64,000 bases of DNA from the NCBI RefSeq assembly GCF_000250675.2, contig NC_018681.1, positions 7,502,001 to 7,566,000 on the forward strand. The letters are read 5' to 3'. Below the pieces are notes generated by a model. The model ran no database searches. It was not told the DNA's origin and worked only from the letters and a program-made list of their open reading frames with translations. The stretch comes from Nocardia brasiliensis ATCC 700358 (GTDB lineage Bacteria; Actinomycetota; Actinomycetes; Mycobacteriales; Mycobacteriaceae). How positions within the stretch are numbered: the stretch's first letter is position 1; each line of letters starts with the position of its first letter. The translations under genes and the position numbers were made by a program. Shown piece by piece: positions 17,472 to 26,702 of this stretch.

Positions 17472-18941
17472 TTAGACGACCACCTTTTCGGGTCGCGATT
17501 CCACTACGGCGTCCGCCTCTTCGCCGCGCGTGTTGACCGTGCGCAGCGCGGTCAGCGCGCCCACCGTCGCGAAGATCGCGGCGACCAGCAGCGCGCGGCG
17601 GAACCCGGAGGTCGTCGCGTCCAGCGGCAGCGCACCGTGCGCCAGCTCGGTGTTGGTGTGCGAGATCGAGATCGCGGTGAGCACCGCGACACCGATGGCG
17701 ACACCGAGTTGCTGCGCGGTGCTGAGCAGCGCGGCGGCCAGTCCGGCCTTGTCCGCGGGCACGCCCGCGTTGGCCGCGGTGGTGTTGGCGACGAAGACCG
17801 CGGCCGAGCCGGCGGCGGTGATCATCAAGCCGGGCAACAGGTCCGACAGGTACGCGCCGTCGGTCGGGATCTGCGCGAGCAGGAAGATACCGATGCCGGT
17901 GATCACGGAGCCGATGATGATCACCGGACGGGTTCCGGTGCGCGGCACGATCTTCGTCGTCACGCCGGAGACCACTACGATGGTCGCGCTGAACGGCAGG
18001 TAGGCCAGACCCGCCTTGATCTCACCCCAGCCGAGTACTTCCTGGGTGTAGAGGGTGATGAAGAAGAACAGCGACATCATGCCCGCGGCAACCAGCATCT
18101 GCGTGACGTCGGCGGCGCCGAGACCACGGATGCGGAAGATCGACAGCGGCACCAGCGGATTCGAGATCTTGTGCTCGTTGACCACGAACCCCACCAGCAG
18201 CGCGGCGGCCGCCGCCAGCACGAGAACCGTACGGGCACTGCCCCATCCATGCTCCGGCGCCTCGACCAGGCCGTAGACCAGCGTCATCAGGCCACCGGTG
18301 CCGAGCGCGGTGCCAAAGATGTCGAAGCTGCCCCGGATGTCGTTGCGCCGGTCGCTGGGCACCAGCAGCGGCAGCACGATCAGGATCAGGAGGCAGACCG
18401 GCACGTTGACATAGAACACCCACCGCCAGCCGGGCCCCTGGGTGATCAGACCGCCGAGCAGCAACCCGGACGCGGCGCCGAGACCGGCGATGCCGGCCCA
18501 CACACCGAGCGCGGTACTGCGGTCGGTGCCGCTGCGGAAGCTGGTGGTCAGGATCGACAGCGCGGCGGGCAGCATGAGCGCGGCGCCGATGCCCTGGGTG
18601 AACCGGGCGCCGATCAGCAGTTCGCTGTTCTGCGCCAGACCGGCTGCGGCCGAGGAGATTCCGATGATGGCGGTGCCCGCCATCAGGATTCGGCGCCGCC
18701 CGAGCAGGTCGGCCAGGCGCCCGCCGAGCAGCATCAGGCCGCCGTAGGTCAGCAGGTAGCCGGTGGTGATCCACTGCAGGGTCGACACCGACAGATCCAT
18801 CTCGCCCTGGATCGCCGGAAGCGCGAGATTGACGATCGAACTGTCGACGAAGTCGAGGAACGCGGCCGTGCACAGCAGCACCAGCGTGAGCTTGCCGCGG
18901 CGGGTCGCGAGAAAGGACGGTGACTCGGTAGGTGCACTCAC
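17472..18941 (-). CDS. MFS exporter, DHA2 family (14 transmembrane helices)
   Basis: A 489-aa drug:H+ antiporter. Motif D1-like LDFVDSSIVNLALPAI lies in helix 1, followed by WITTGYLLTYGGLMLLGGRLADLLGRRRILMAG (motif A) and SGLLLGGLITQGPGWRWVFYVNVP-type motif C. Fourteen predicted helices and the length fit the DHA2 (EmrB/QacA) family. Its position beside the nitrous-acid genes and the acetoacetyl-CoA synthase makes it the probable exporter or self-resistance pump for the cluster product. It is 54 bp downstream of the nphT7-like gene. Confidence 0.85.
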   Translation of the reverse strand: MSAPTESPSFLATRRGKLTLVLLCTAAFLDFVDSSIVNLALPAIQGEMDLSVSTLQWITTGYLLTYGGLMLLGGRLADLLGRRRILMAGTAIIGISSAAAGLAQNSELLIGARFTQGIGAALMLPAALSILTTSFRSGTDRSTALGVWAGIAGLGAASGLLLGGLITQGPGWRWVFYVNVPVCLLILIVLPLLVPSDRRNDIRGSFDIFGTALGTGGLMTLVYGLVEAPEHGWGSARTVLVLAAAAALLVGFVVNEHKISNPLVPLSIFRIRGLGAADVTQMLVAAGMMSLFFFITLYTQEVLGWGEIKAGLAYLPFSATIVVVSGVTTKIVPRTGTRPVIIIGSVITGIGIFLLAQIPTDGAYLSDLLPGLMITAAGSAAVFVANTTAANAGVPADKAGLAAALLSTAQQLGVAIGVAVLTAISISHTNTELAHGALPLDATTSGFRRALLVAAIFATVGALTALRTVNTRGEEADAVVESRPEKVVV

Positions 18942-18995
18942 TACGCTGTCTCTCTTTCCGGGATGAATGAAGTCGTATTTCGGCTGTGCGGTGAT

Positions 18996-19973
18996 TCACC
19001 ACTCGACGAGGGTGAGTCCCACCGCCATTCCGCCCCCGAAGCCGACGAGCAGAACTGTGTCGCCCGGGCGAATCCCGCCCGTGCGTGCCGCGTTGTCGAG
19101 GGTGATCGGTATCGACGCGGCACCCGTGTTCCCGTAATAGCGAACCGTCGTGTGCATAGTGGCGTTGACCAGCCCGAGCTCCTCCGCCAATTCGGCCAGC
19201 ATGACGCCGTTGGCCTGATGCGGAATCAGGTGGGTGATGTCGTCCGGCGCCACGCCGGAGTCGTGCAGGAATTGCTTGACGAGCACCGGCAGCGAGCCGT
19301 TGACGAACGCGCGGACGCCGCGGCCGTCCATCGTGAAGTACTGCGCCCCGAGTTCGTGCGCGGCCGGATCGTAGGGCTGGCGGCTGCCGCCGGCCGGGAC
19401 CCGGATCAGCGAGGTCAGGTCGCCGAAGGTGTGCAGGCCGAATCGGCGCAGACCGCCGGATGCGGACGGCCCGAGCACCACCGCGCCCGCGCCGTCACCG
19501 AACAGCACCACCGTGCGCCGATCCGCGGGATTGAGGATCCTGGAGTAGACGTCGGCGCCCACGACCAGCCCGTATCCCCCGCCGGCCCGCGCGATCGCGG
19601 CCTCCACCGCGGAGAGCGCGAAGACGAAGCCCGAGCACACCGCGTTCACGTCGAAGGCCGAGGCGCCGCGGGCGCCGAGGTTGTGCTGGACGAAGGCGGC
19701 GGTGGGCGGTTGCGGGTGATCGGGCGTGGAGGTCGCGACCACGATCGCGCTCACCTCGTCCGCGCTGATGCCCGCGGCGTCCAGCGCGGCGCTCGCCGCG
19801 TGGGTCGCCAGGTCGGAGGTCGCCTGGTCCGGCAGGGCCCAGCGCCGCTCGCGAATCGCGGTCTTGCGGATGATCCATTCGCTGTCGACGTCGGCGCCGG
19901 AACCGACCTCGCTGTTGGACACGATGCGATCCGGCAGATAGGACCCGGTGCCGAGCACGGCGATGTTGTTCAC
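18996..19973 (-). CDS. nphT7: Acetoacetyl-CoA synthase, NphT7 type (KAS III-like)
   Basis: Condenses acetyl-CoA with malonyl-CoA to acetoacetyl-CoA, the irreversible first step of the mevalonate pathway in terpenoid-producing actinomycetes. The 325-aa protein has the KAS III triad: Cys113 (NAVCSGF), His252 (IPHQANGVML) and Asn282 (YGNTGAASIP). Segments such as DQATSDLAT, VATSTPDHPQPPTAAFVQH, SRILNPADRRTVVLFGDGAGA and VPAGGSRQP match remembered NphT7 closely, so this is not a generic FabH. GTG 19973 has a strong AGGAGGA upstream. It stands apart from the main mevalonate operon but completes it. Confidence 0.9.
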   Translation of the reverse strand: MNNIAVLGTGSYLPDRIVSNSEVGSGADVDSEWIIRKTAIRERRWALPDQATSDLATHAASAALDAAGISADEVSAIVVATSTPDHPQPPTAAFVQHNLGARGASAFDVNAVCSGFVFALSAVEAAIARAGGGYGLVVGADVYSRILNPADRRTVVLFGDGAGAVVLGPSASGGLRRFGLHTFGDLTSLIRVPAGGSRQPYDPAAHELGAQYFTMDGRGVRAFVNGSLPVLVKQFLHDSGVAPDDITHLIPHQANGVMLAELAEELGLVNATMHTTVRYYGNTGAASIPITLDNAARTGGIRPGDTVLLVGFGGGMAVGLTLVEW

Positions 19974-20152
19974 GTGACGTTCCTCCTGGCATGAATGCCG
20001 TCGACGGCGGCCGAATATTCGGCCGCGGCGCAGCCGCAATAGCACGGCGTGCGGTGGTCGGCGACGCTGGAATTCCCTGCCGGATATGCGGTTTGCTGCG
20101 GCCGTTCCGCAAGTTCTTGGCGCATGATGATCCACCGTTGTTTCTGCTCGAA

Positions 20153-20199
20153 TAAAAAGGCACCGGCCGCCGGAGGTGCCAGGTCCGGGCGGCCGGTGC
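20153..20199 (-). terminator. Terminator after the acyltransferase gene
   Basis: A perfect 12-bp GC-rich stem (20160-20171 with 20188-20199) around a 16-base loop. Leftward it is followed by CCTTTTTATT. It sits 15 bp after the acyltransferase stop and separates that transcript from the nphT7 unit, which then needs its own promoter in 19974-20152. Confidence 0.85.
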
Positions 20200-20214
20200 G
20201 TTATGGGTGGCAGG

Positions 20215-21552
20215 TCAACGGACGGTGGAATTCACTGTCTGCGGTTCGTTCGAACTCGCCACCACGGGCTTCGGTTCGCTCGACACCACCATGGTTTCCG
20301 GTTTCTCCTCGCCCTTCGGCGCTGCGCGCCGGCGGCCGGAGAACCGGGTCATCAGTGGCAGATCGATCCAGTGGTACATGGCCGCGCCGGCCACGGTCGA
20401 GACGGCCATGGACAACAGGGCCCACCCCAGCCAGCCGGCCCAGCCGAACTGGTTCCCGCCGATGAACAATCTGGTGATCAGCACCATCACCGGGAACTGG
20501 ATCAGATAGAAGGCGAACGAAACGTTCCCGAGCCACACCATCGTCTTGGACGAATTCAAGCCCGGGATGCCTTGCAGATCCCGCGCGGCGAGCGTGGCCA
20601 CCACCGCGGTCATCGGCGCCAGCAGCAGCGCCGACATCTTGTAGTTAACCGGCAGCACCCAGGTGGCCGCGTAGGCGACCGCGAGCAGCGCCAGCGGCGG
20701 GCCCATCTTGACGTTGCGCCACCGGCCCTCGAGCACCATCCGGGCCGCGAGCACGCCGAGGAAGAACTCGGGCAGCCGCGACAGCGGGAAGTTGTAGCTC
20801 AGCCAGTACGACAGCGCGACGGGAATGTCGTCGCGAGCGAACCACGCGGGCGAGGCGTGCAATTCGTACATCGGCGAGGCATCACCGGGCACCAGCCGCG
20901 GCGCGAAGGCGTTCTCGATGCCCTTCGGGCCGTCGACGAACAGGAAATACGCGGTGTGCAACGCGAGGATGAACAGGAACAGCACCACCATCGCCCGCAC
21001 CAGGTGTTCGGTGCGGATGCGCCGGACCAGCGGCAGCACCAGCGGGAAGCTGAGGTAGAACAGCATCTCCGAGGCCAGCGACCAGGACGGCACATTGAGC
21101 CCGCCGACGGTGGTGGACTTCGGAATCCAGGTGTGCACCAGCAGCAGGTTCAGCACCCAGACCACCAGGCGGTGCAGCGGCACGCTGGCGACCACGATGA
21201 AGGCCAGCGCCGCGACCAGGTGCGACGGATAGATCTTCAGTACCCGCCGCCAATAGAACCGCAGCACCGAAGCGCCGGGCTTGAACGACCAGTAGATGAT
21301 GAATCCGGAGAGCACGAAGAAGAACGTGACGCCGGCCGCCCCCAGCTGCATGGGCATGAAGAAGTGGATCTGACGGAACAGTTCCGATTTCTGGAACGGA
21401 TAGACCGGCAGAAACACCAGGGCATGTAGAAGAAAGACGGCGAATGCCGCCCACCACCGGGCCCCCGTCAGCGACGGCAGGGCCGGGCGGCTTTGCGCGA
21501 TCTCGGGCGACACCGCGGGGGTCCCCCGCGGTGTCGATCGGGTGTCGGTCAC
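20215..21552 (-). CDS. Membrane acyltransferase, family 3 (OafA/NodX type)
   Basis: A 445-aa multi-pass protein with about ten helices. Family features are LTGARWWAAFAVFLLHAL near the start (the His in the first helix is the expected catalytic residue), the FVLSGFIIYWSF segment, the RRVLKIYPSHL loop and SLASEMLFYLSFP. These enzymes transfer acetyl or other acyl groups to sugars, lipids or antibiotics across the membrane. In the cluster it could acylate the product or a cell-surface target; substrate unknown. A clear terminator follows it. Confidence 0.8.
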   Translation of the reverse strand: MTDTRSTPRGTPAVSPEIAQSRPALPSLTGARWWAAFAVFLLHALVFLPVYPFQKSELFRQIHFFMPMQLGAAGVTFFFVLSGFIIYWSFKPGASVLRFYWRRVLKIYPSHLVAALAFIVVASVPLHRLVVWVLNLLLVHTWIPKSTTVGGLNVPSWSLASEMLFYLSFPLVLPLVRRIRTEHLVRAMVVLFLFILALHTAYFLFVDGPKGIENAFAPRLVPGDASPMYELHASPAWFARDDIPVALSYWLSYNFPLSRLPEFFLGVLAARMVLEGRWRNVKMGPPLALLAVAYAATWVLPVNYKMSALLLAPMTAVVATLAARDLQGIPGLNSSKTMVWLGNVSFAFYLIQFPVMVLITRLFIGGNQFGWAGWLGWALLSMAVSTVAGAAMYHWIDLPLMTRFSGRRRAAPKGEEKPETMVVSSEPKPVVASSNEPQTVNSTVR

Positions 21553-21575
21553 GGCGACCTCGTTCTATCGCGTGC

Positions 21576-21971
21576 TCAGTAGCCGGGCTTCGGATCGAAG
21601 CCGGGGTCCGACAGGGTCGGCGGGGCCGGCTTCGGCGCGGGCGCGGGCTCCGGGGCCGGCTTCGGCGCGGGCTTCGGCGCCGGGGCGGGAGCAGGGGCGG
21701 GCTTCGGCGCGGGCGCCGGGGCGGGCTCCGGTTCCGGGGCGGGAGCAGGGGCGGGTTCGGGAGCGGGCGCCGGGGCCGGGGCGGGCGCGGGTTCCGGAGC
21801 GGGCGCGGGCGCCTGCGAGGAACTGGCGACCGGGGCCGGGACGACGGCCGAGGTGCTCGGCGTCGTGGTCGACGAATCGGAGTCGCTGCCGCAGGCCGCA
21901 GTAGCGGTCACGATGGCCGCGCTGCCGAGAACCGCCAGAGCTACACGAATTGGCAGAAGGGATTTCATCAC
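21576..21971 (-). CDS. Pro/Ala-repeat lipoprotein
   Basis: A 131-aa exported lipoprotein with lipobox TATAAC (Cys at about 27). After a short Ser/Thr-rich stretch the mature part is almost wholly Pro-Ala-Glu/Lys repeats (APAPEPAPAPAPAP type), ending in PTLSDPGFDPKPGY. Such rods span the peptidoglycan or periplasm and have no catalytic function. It lies 23 bp upstream of the acyltransferase gene, so the two may act together at the surface. The repetitive DNA is a likely site of length variation. Confidence 0.65.
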   Translation of the reverse strand: MMKSLLPIRVALAVLGSAAIVTATAACGSDSDSSTTTPSTSAVVPAPVASSSQAPAPAPEPAPAPAPAPAPEPAPAPAPEPEPAPAPAPKPAPAPAPAPKPAPKPAPEPAPAPKPAPPTLSDPGFDPKPGY

Positions 21972-22059
21972 GTCAACACCTCAATCGGATACATATGGCG
22001 ATCAGATACATGGACGGGACCGAGTGCCGGGTAAGGCTTTTCGATCCCCCGTTTTCGAA

Positions 22060-23142
22060 TTACTTACGGGCGGCGGCGGGTTTGGCCGCCCCGGCCGCCT
22101 TGGTGGCGCCTGCCGTCTTGGTGGCACCGGCCGCGCCGTTCGACGCGGCGGCCTCGTTCGCCTTGCTCGCGGCCTTGGCCCGGCCCGCCGCGAACGCCTG
22201 GTCCGCCGCGGAGCCCACGTCCTCCCGCGGGACGCAGACGACGACCGGAATATCGCGGTCGGTGCGGGTCTGGTAGACCGCGAAACCGTGGTACGCCTTG
22301 ACAATTCGCGGCCACAGCTCGGCCTTCTCCGCGCGATCGGCGGTGTGCGCCAGCCACGGTGTGGTGACACCGTCGATGGTCAACTCCACCTCGGGCGTGG
22401 CGACCAGGTTCTTGTACCACTCGGGATCGCGGTCGTCGCCTTCCTTGGACGCCACCAGCACCACCCGGCCCGGTTCCATGACCGGCACCCACAGCACGGC
22501 GGTGCGCCGCGCCTTCGACTTGCGGCCCAGCACATGCAATTCGATGGCGGCCATGCCGAATTGCTTGTTGCCCCACTTGCCGCCGCTGACCTTCAGCATC
22601 AGGTGGTGGATGTTGCGGATCAGCTTCAGCACCTGGTCGAAGACGTAGTTGCGCGGCTTGGCGAGCCAACCCTGCCGGGTGCGCTGCTGAGCCTTACGCG
22701 GCGAGGTGATCGCCACCTCGGCGGTCTTCAGCACGCTACGGTAACCGGCCGCGAGCACCGGGAATCCGAAAGTGCGCGTGGCGAAGTCGGCGCCGAACGG
22801 GATCGCGGCCTCGGCCGTGGTGGTCAGCACGACCCGGGTGCCGCCCGCCACCTCGCTGAAGTTCAGCTCGGCGCCCTGATGCCGGATGGCCGGGAAACCG
22901 CTCTCGATCACCCAGCCGATCTTGTGCGGGGCGTCGTAGGTGGTGATGCGCTCGGTGTACCGGCCGAAGAACCAGGTGACCTTGCGGACCGCGCCGACAC
23001 CGTAGGGCACGTCGGCGGCCGGCTGAATCAGCTTGTTCTGCAACACGGCCTGAGAGGCCGAGTAGTTCTCGGTATCGGCGAACCAGTTGAAGACCGTCTC
23101 GATCGGAGCCGCGATGACGCGCTCCACCGTGAGTTTCTGCAT
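22060..23142 (-). CDS. START/SRPBCC domain fused to Ddn-type F420-dependent reductase domain
   Basis: A protein of about 360 aa with two domains. Residues 1-145 are an SRPBCC (polyketide-cyclase-like) ligand-binding fold (KLTVERVIAAPIETVFNWFAD). Residues about 175-310 match the deazaflavin-dependent nitroreductase (Ddn) family: LMLKVSGGKWGNKQFG, IELHVLGRKSKARRTAVLWV, and ASKEGDDRDPEWYKNLVA. The last 50 residues are Ala/Lys/Gly-rich. Ddn proteins use reduced F420 to reduce quinones, nitro groups or enones. The next gene upstream regenerates F420H2. A dedicated reduction or binding step on the cluster product is inferred. Confidence 0.75.
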   Translation of the reverse strand: MQKLTVERVIAAPIETVFNWFADTENYSASQAVLQNKLIQPAADVPYGVGAVRKVTWFFGRYTERITTYDAPHKIGWVIESGFPAIRHQGAELNFSEVAGGTRVVLTTTAEAAIPFGADFATRTFGFPVLAAGYRSVLKTAEVAITSPRKAQQRTRQGWLAKPRNYVFDQVLKLIRNIHHLMLKVSGGKWGNKQFGMAAIELHVLGRKSKARRTAVLWVPVMEPGRVVLVASKEGDDRDPEWYKNLVATPEVELTIDGVTTPWLAHTADRAEKAELWPRIVKAYHGFAVYQTRTDRDIPVVVCVPREDVGSAADQAFAAGRAKAASKANEAAASNGAAGATKTAGATKAAGAAKPAAARK

Positions 23143-23175
23143 TGTCAATCCTGTCGGGTCTGGGTGGTCGAGGAG

Positions 23176-24186
23176 CTAGCCGAGCTTGCGCAGCCGGGGC
23201 GCGAGGTCCCTGGCGAACAGCTCGAGGAAGCGGGACTGGTCGTGCCCGGGGGCGTGGAAGACCAAGTGCCGCATGCCTGCATCGATGTAGGGCTCGATGC
23301 GGGAGACCACGTCGTCGGGGTCGGTGCCGACGATCCAGCGCTTGGCGATCTGCTCGATCGGCAATGCGTCGGCCGCGGCCTCCATCTCGATCGGATCGGA
23401 GATGCTGTGCTTCTGCTCCGGGGTGAGCGACAGCGGCGCCCAGAACCGCGTGTTCTGCAGGGCCAGGTCGTAATCCGTCTCGTAGGAGAGTTTGATTTCG
23501 ATCATGGTGTCGACGTCGGCCACGGTGCGGCCCGCCTTCTCGGCGCCCTCGGTGACCGCGGGCATCAGCTTCTCGGTGTAGAGGTCCATGCCCTTGCCGG
23601 AGGTGCAGATGAAGCCGTCACCGACCCGGCCCGCGTACCGGGCCACCAGCGGCCCGCCCGCGGCGATGTACACCGGAACGCCTTCGGCGGGAACGTCATA
23701 GATGGACGCGCCGACGGTCTTGTAGTACTCGCCGTCGAAGTCGACCCGGTCGCCGGTCCACAGCGCCCGCATCAGCTCGACGGATTCCCGCAGCCGCGCG
23801 TACCGCTCCTTGAATTCGGGCCATTCGCCGATGAACCCGGTGGCGATCTCGTTCAGCGCCTCGCCGGACCCGACGCCCAGCATCACCCGCCCCGGGTAGA
23901 GGCAGGCCATCGTCGCGAAAGCCTGCGCGATCACGGCCGGGTTGTAGCGGAAGGTCGGCGTCAGCACCGAGGTGCCGATCTGGATACGGCGGGTGCGCTC
24001 ACCGACCGCGGCCAGCCACGCCAGCGAGAAAGGCGCGTGCCCGCCGTTGAATCGCCACGGCTGGAAGTGATCGCTGATCATGGCGCTGTCGAAACCGTTT
24101 TCCTCGGCCGACACCGTGAGCTCGACAAGTTCACGCGGAGCGAATTGTTCCGCCGATGCCTTGTATCCGAGTCGAAGTTCCGTCAC
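23176..24186 (-). CDS. fgd: F420-dependent glucose-6-phosphate dehydrogenase
   Basis: Oxidises glucose 6-phosphate to 6-phosphogluconolactone while reducing F420. The 336-aa length equals that of mycobacterial Fgd1, and the active-site residues fall at the same positions: Asp39, His40 and Trp44 in SDHFQPW, and Glu109 in GVGSGEALNE. Near-identical segments include GYKASAEQFAPREL, TPTFRYNPAVIAQAFATM and FHAPGHDQ. GTG 24186 reproduces the Fgd1 start and follows GAGGGA. In the cluster, 33 bp from the Ddn-fusion gene, it probably supplies F420H2. It is either the main chromosomal copy or a dedicated duplicate. Confidence 0.93.
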   Translation of the reverse strand: MTELRLGYKASAEQFAPRELVELTVSAEENGFDSAMISDHFQPWRFNGGHAPFSLAWLAAVGERTRRIQIGTSVLTPTFRYNPAVIAQAFATMACLYPGRVMLGVGSGEALNEIATGFIGEWPEFKERYARLRESVELMRALWTGDRVDFDGEYYKTVGASIYDVPAEGVPVYIAAGGPLVARYAGRVGDGFICTSGKGMDLYTEKLMPAVTEGAEKAGRTVADVDTMIEIKLSYETDYDLALQNTRFWAPLSLTPEQKHSISDPIEMEAAADALPIEQIAKRWIVGTDPDDVVSRIEPYIDAGMRHLVFHAPGHDQSRFLELFARDLAPRLRKLG

Positions 24187-24265
24187 GATTATTCCCTCGA
24201 TTGCGTTTTTGCGGATTGACCAGAGCCTATCGCCGACTCCGGACTGGAAAAATAACAAGCCCCTG

Positions 24266-26596
24266 TCAGGAATGACCTGCCATTGCGTGGGGATCTTGTT
24301 CGCCTTTCACCACCAGGGCGACGTGCAGCCTGGATGGGCACTCCAACTTGGACATCACCAGCCGGAGATGGTTGATCACCGTCCATTCGGCAATGCCGAG
24401 CTGGCTGGCGATCATTCGATTGGTCATACCGTCGGCGACCAGCAGCGCAATTTCCCGCTGCCTTTTCGTCAAACTGGCCAGCGGTGAGCCGGAACCGGCG
24501 GGAATCGCCGGACCGGACAGCGCCCGATCGACGATATCGCGGAGATTTCCGGCGGTTTCCGGTCGAATGAGATGCGCGGCCCGCGCGTTCTCGCTGCCGA
24601 TATCGTCCGGCAGCGGAATCGCATAGGCGTTGCGCAGGTGATGCACCGCACCGAACAGCATGGCCGCCGATTCGCCGAATTCGGCGTCGGCCATGCGGTA
24701 CGCGCTCGCGCAGCCCTCCACCGCGACGAGCGTCTCGAGCACGTGCTGTCCGCTGCGCGGAATCCGCAGGGCGGACCGGAACAGCTCGAGTGCGCGGTGC
24801 GCGGTGTCGGCGCCGAGCTGGGTGTTGGCCAGCGCGTTCAGCATGCGCATCCGGTCGGCGTCGCTGCCGAGTCGCTGCACGCGATGCTGAATCGTCGCCC
24901 AGTCCTCGTCCCGTTGACCGATCGGGTCACCGAGCGCGAGCACCTCCAGATAGATCTCGGCCAGTTCCCGTTCGCCGCCCTTGTTCGGCTTGCGCAGCGC
25001 GCGCATCAGCTGTTCCCGGGCCTGTGCGGGTTGACCGGCCACCAGCTGGGCGGCGCCGAGCCGCACCGTCGCCCGGTAGGCGCCCGCGTCGTCGGCGGCG
25101 CGGTGATAGGCCGCCGCCGCGCGGGTGAACAGGTCCACCGCGCGACCGGATCGGCCCGACCGCAGCGCCCAGTCACCGAGCAGTTCCATGGCGCGCGGCA
25201 CCGCCGGGTCCGTCGCCTCGGGCCGGCCCGCCGGAGTGTCGAGGAATCGGAGCAGTGTCCGTTCCAGCTCGGGCAGGCACCCGGAGTGCACCCAGACATC
25301 CTCGAGCAGCGCGGCGACCTCGACGGCGCGTTCGGCCCGGCCCAGCTCGATCAGGCGGGCGACGGTGGCGCGGAAATCGCGCACCCGCTGTTCGGCGAGC
25401 TGCAGCGCCGCCGCCCGCCGATCCGGCCTGCCCAGCTCGTCGGCGAGCCGGAAAGCCAACTCGCACAGGCGATCGGCGTGGTTGCGCCGGATCCGGTCGC
25501 CGCGCACCCGGTCGGTCCGCAACAGCCGGTGGCAGTAGGCGCGCACCGTGGCGATCAGTTCGTAGCTGGGGTGACCGGCGTCGGTGACCGTGCGCTGCAA
25601 CAGGCTGTGCCCGATCAGCGTGGTCAAGGTGCCGCCGATGAACGTCTCCTCCAGATCGACCATCAGCGAGACGGTGTCCGGATCCACGGCCGACTCGCAC
25701 AGCGAAAGATGCAGCAGGACATCGACGGTGCTCTCGTCGAGCCGGTCGATGCCCCAGGCGACCGCGTCGTGCAGCGACCGATGCCGCAGCGGGATGTCCA
25801 CGAACGGCAGCGGGGTGAGCCCCTCGCCGGAGCGGATCAACTTCAGCGTCTGCGCCGACCCGATCCGATTGATGGTGATCGCGGCCAGCTCCAACGCCAG
25901 CGGCACCCCGTCCAGCTCGTGCGCGATCTCGTCCAGTACCAGCCGATTCGCCGCCGAGCTCCGGTAGCGGCTGTCGATACTGGCCAGCAGCAGTTGCGCG
26001 GCGGCGGAGGAAGCGGGCCGGTAGGGCCCCGACTCCGACCGGGTACGCAACGGACGCACGGAGACGACGTACTCGCGCTGCAGGTTGAGCACCACCCGAC
26101 TGGTCGCTACGACAAGCAGATTCGGGCAGCGTTGCAACAGCCGGGAGACATCGCGGGCGATCGAGCCCGAGACCAGATCGCAGTTGTCCAGCAGCAGGAT
26201 GGTCCGGTCCGGACCGAGATCGGCTTCGAGCGACGCCAATATCCGTTCGGCATCGGCACTCTCGTTGTCGCCGGACCCGAAGCCGAACGCGGCGTGCACC
26301 TCTCGCCAGACCTCGCGCCGATTGCTCGCCTCCGCGAGATCCACGGTGGTGGCTGTCGCGGTGCGGAACTCACTGAGCGCCAGCGCTTCCTGCGCCACTC
26401 GGCTCTTGCCCACCCCGGCCGGTCCGGTCAGGGTGAGCAGGCGGACCCGGGGATCGTTCATCAGGCAACGGATTTCGTTGACTTCCTTGTCGCGGCCGAC
26501 GAGACCGGGCAACCGGACGCTGTCGATATCCGCGTCATCGTCGGTGATCAGGCCCAACCCTGCGGCCGGCCACTGCAGATTGGTACTACTCGGCAC
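24266..26596 (-). CDS. Large ATP-binding LuxR-type transcriptional regulator
   Basis: A 776-aa STAND/LAL-like regulator. The Walker A GPAGVGKS is at residues 58-65, a Walker B-like ILLLDNCDLV follows, and the middle is helical TPR-like sequence. The C-terminal 65 residues form a LuxR helix-turn-helix (LTKRQREIALLVADGMTNRMIASQLGIAEWTVINHL). GTG 26596 has GAGGAGGA upstream. Such proteins usually activate secondary-metabolite operons on ligand and ATP binding. It lies directly after the DAHP synthase gene, within the main leftward gene series. Confidence 0.85.
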   Translation of the reverse strand: MPSSTNLQWPAAGLGLITDDDADIDSVRLPGLVGRDKEVNEIRCLMNDPRVRLLTLTGPAGVGKSRVAQEALALSEFRTATATTVDLAEASNRREVWREVHAAFGFGSGDNESADAERILASLEADLGPDRTILLLDNCDLVSGSIARDVSRLLQRCPNLLVVATSRVVLNLQREYVVSVRPLRTRSESGPYRPASSAAAQLLLASIDSRYRSSAANRLVLDEIAHELDGVPLALELAAITINRIGSAQTLKLIRSGEGLTPLPFVDIPLRHRSLHDAVAWGIDRLDESTVDVLLHLSLCESAVDPDTVSLMVDLEETFIGGTLTTLIGHSLLQRTVTDAGHPSYELIATVRAYCHRLLRTDRVRGDRIRRNHADRLCELAFRLADELGRPDRRAAALQLAEQRVRDFRATVARLIELGRAERAVEVAALLEDVWVHSGCLPELERTLLRFLDTPAGRPEATDPAVPRAMELLGDWALRSGRSGRAVDLFTRAAAAYHRAADDAGAYRATVRLGAAQLVAGQPAQAREQLMRALRKPNKGGERELAEIYLEVLALGDPIGQRDEDWATIQHRVQRLGSDADRMRMLNALANTQLGADTAHRALELFRSALRIPRSGQHVLETLVAVEGCASAYRMADAEFGESAAMLFGAVHHLRNAYAIPLPDDIGSENARAAHLIRPETAGNLRDIVDRALSGPAIPAGSGSPLASLTKRQREIALLVADGMTNRMIASQLGIAEWTVINHLRLVMSKLECPSRLHVALVVKGEQDPHAMAGHS

Positions 26597-26702
26597 GTTG
26601 TCCTCCTCACTGGTGGCCAACCATGGCCCATGGCGCCGTGCGACCCGTGCCGCGCGACGGCAGCGCCATGGGCCCAAAGCTGTTGATCTGCGCGAATTCC
26701 GG

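Noticed and set aside
17340..18923. A 527-codon plus-strand frame opposite the DHA2 exporter
   Set aside because: Gln/Arg/His-rich shadow; the minus strand encodes a textbook 14-helix exporter.
18996..19973. Fatty-acid FabH
   Set aside because: Sequence segments match NphT7 and the cluster holds the rest of the mevalonate pathway.
21853..26686. Very long plus-strand frames opposite the Ddn fusion, Fgd and LuxR genes
   Set aside because: No motif, shadow-type composition; the minus-strand genes match known families over their full length.
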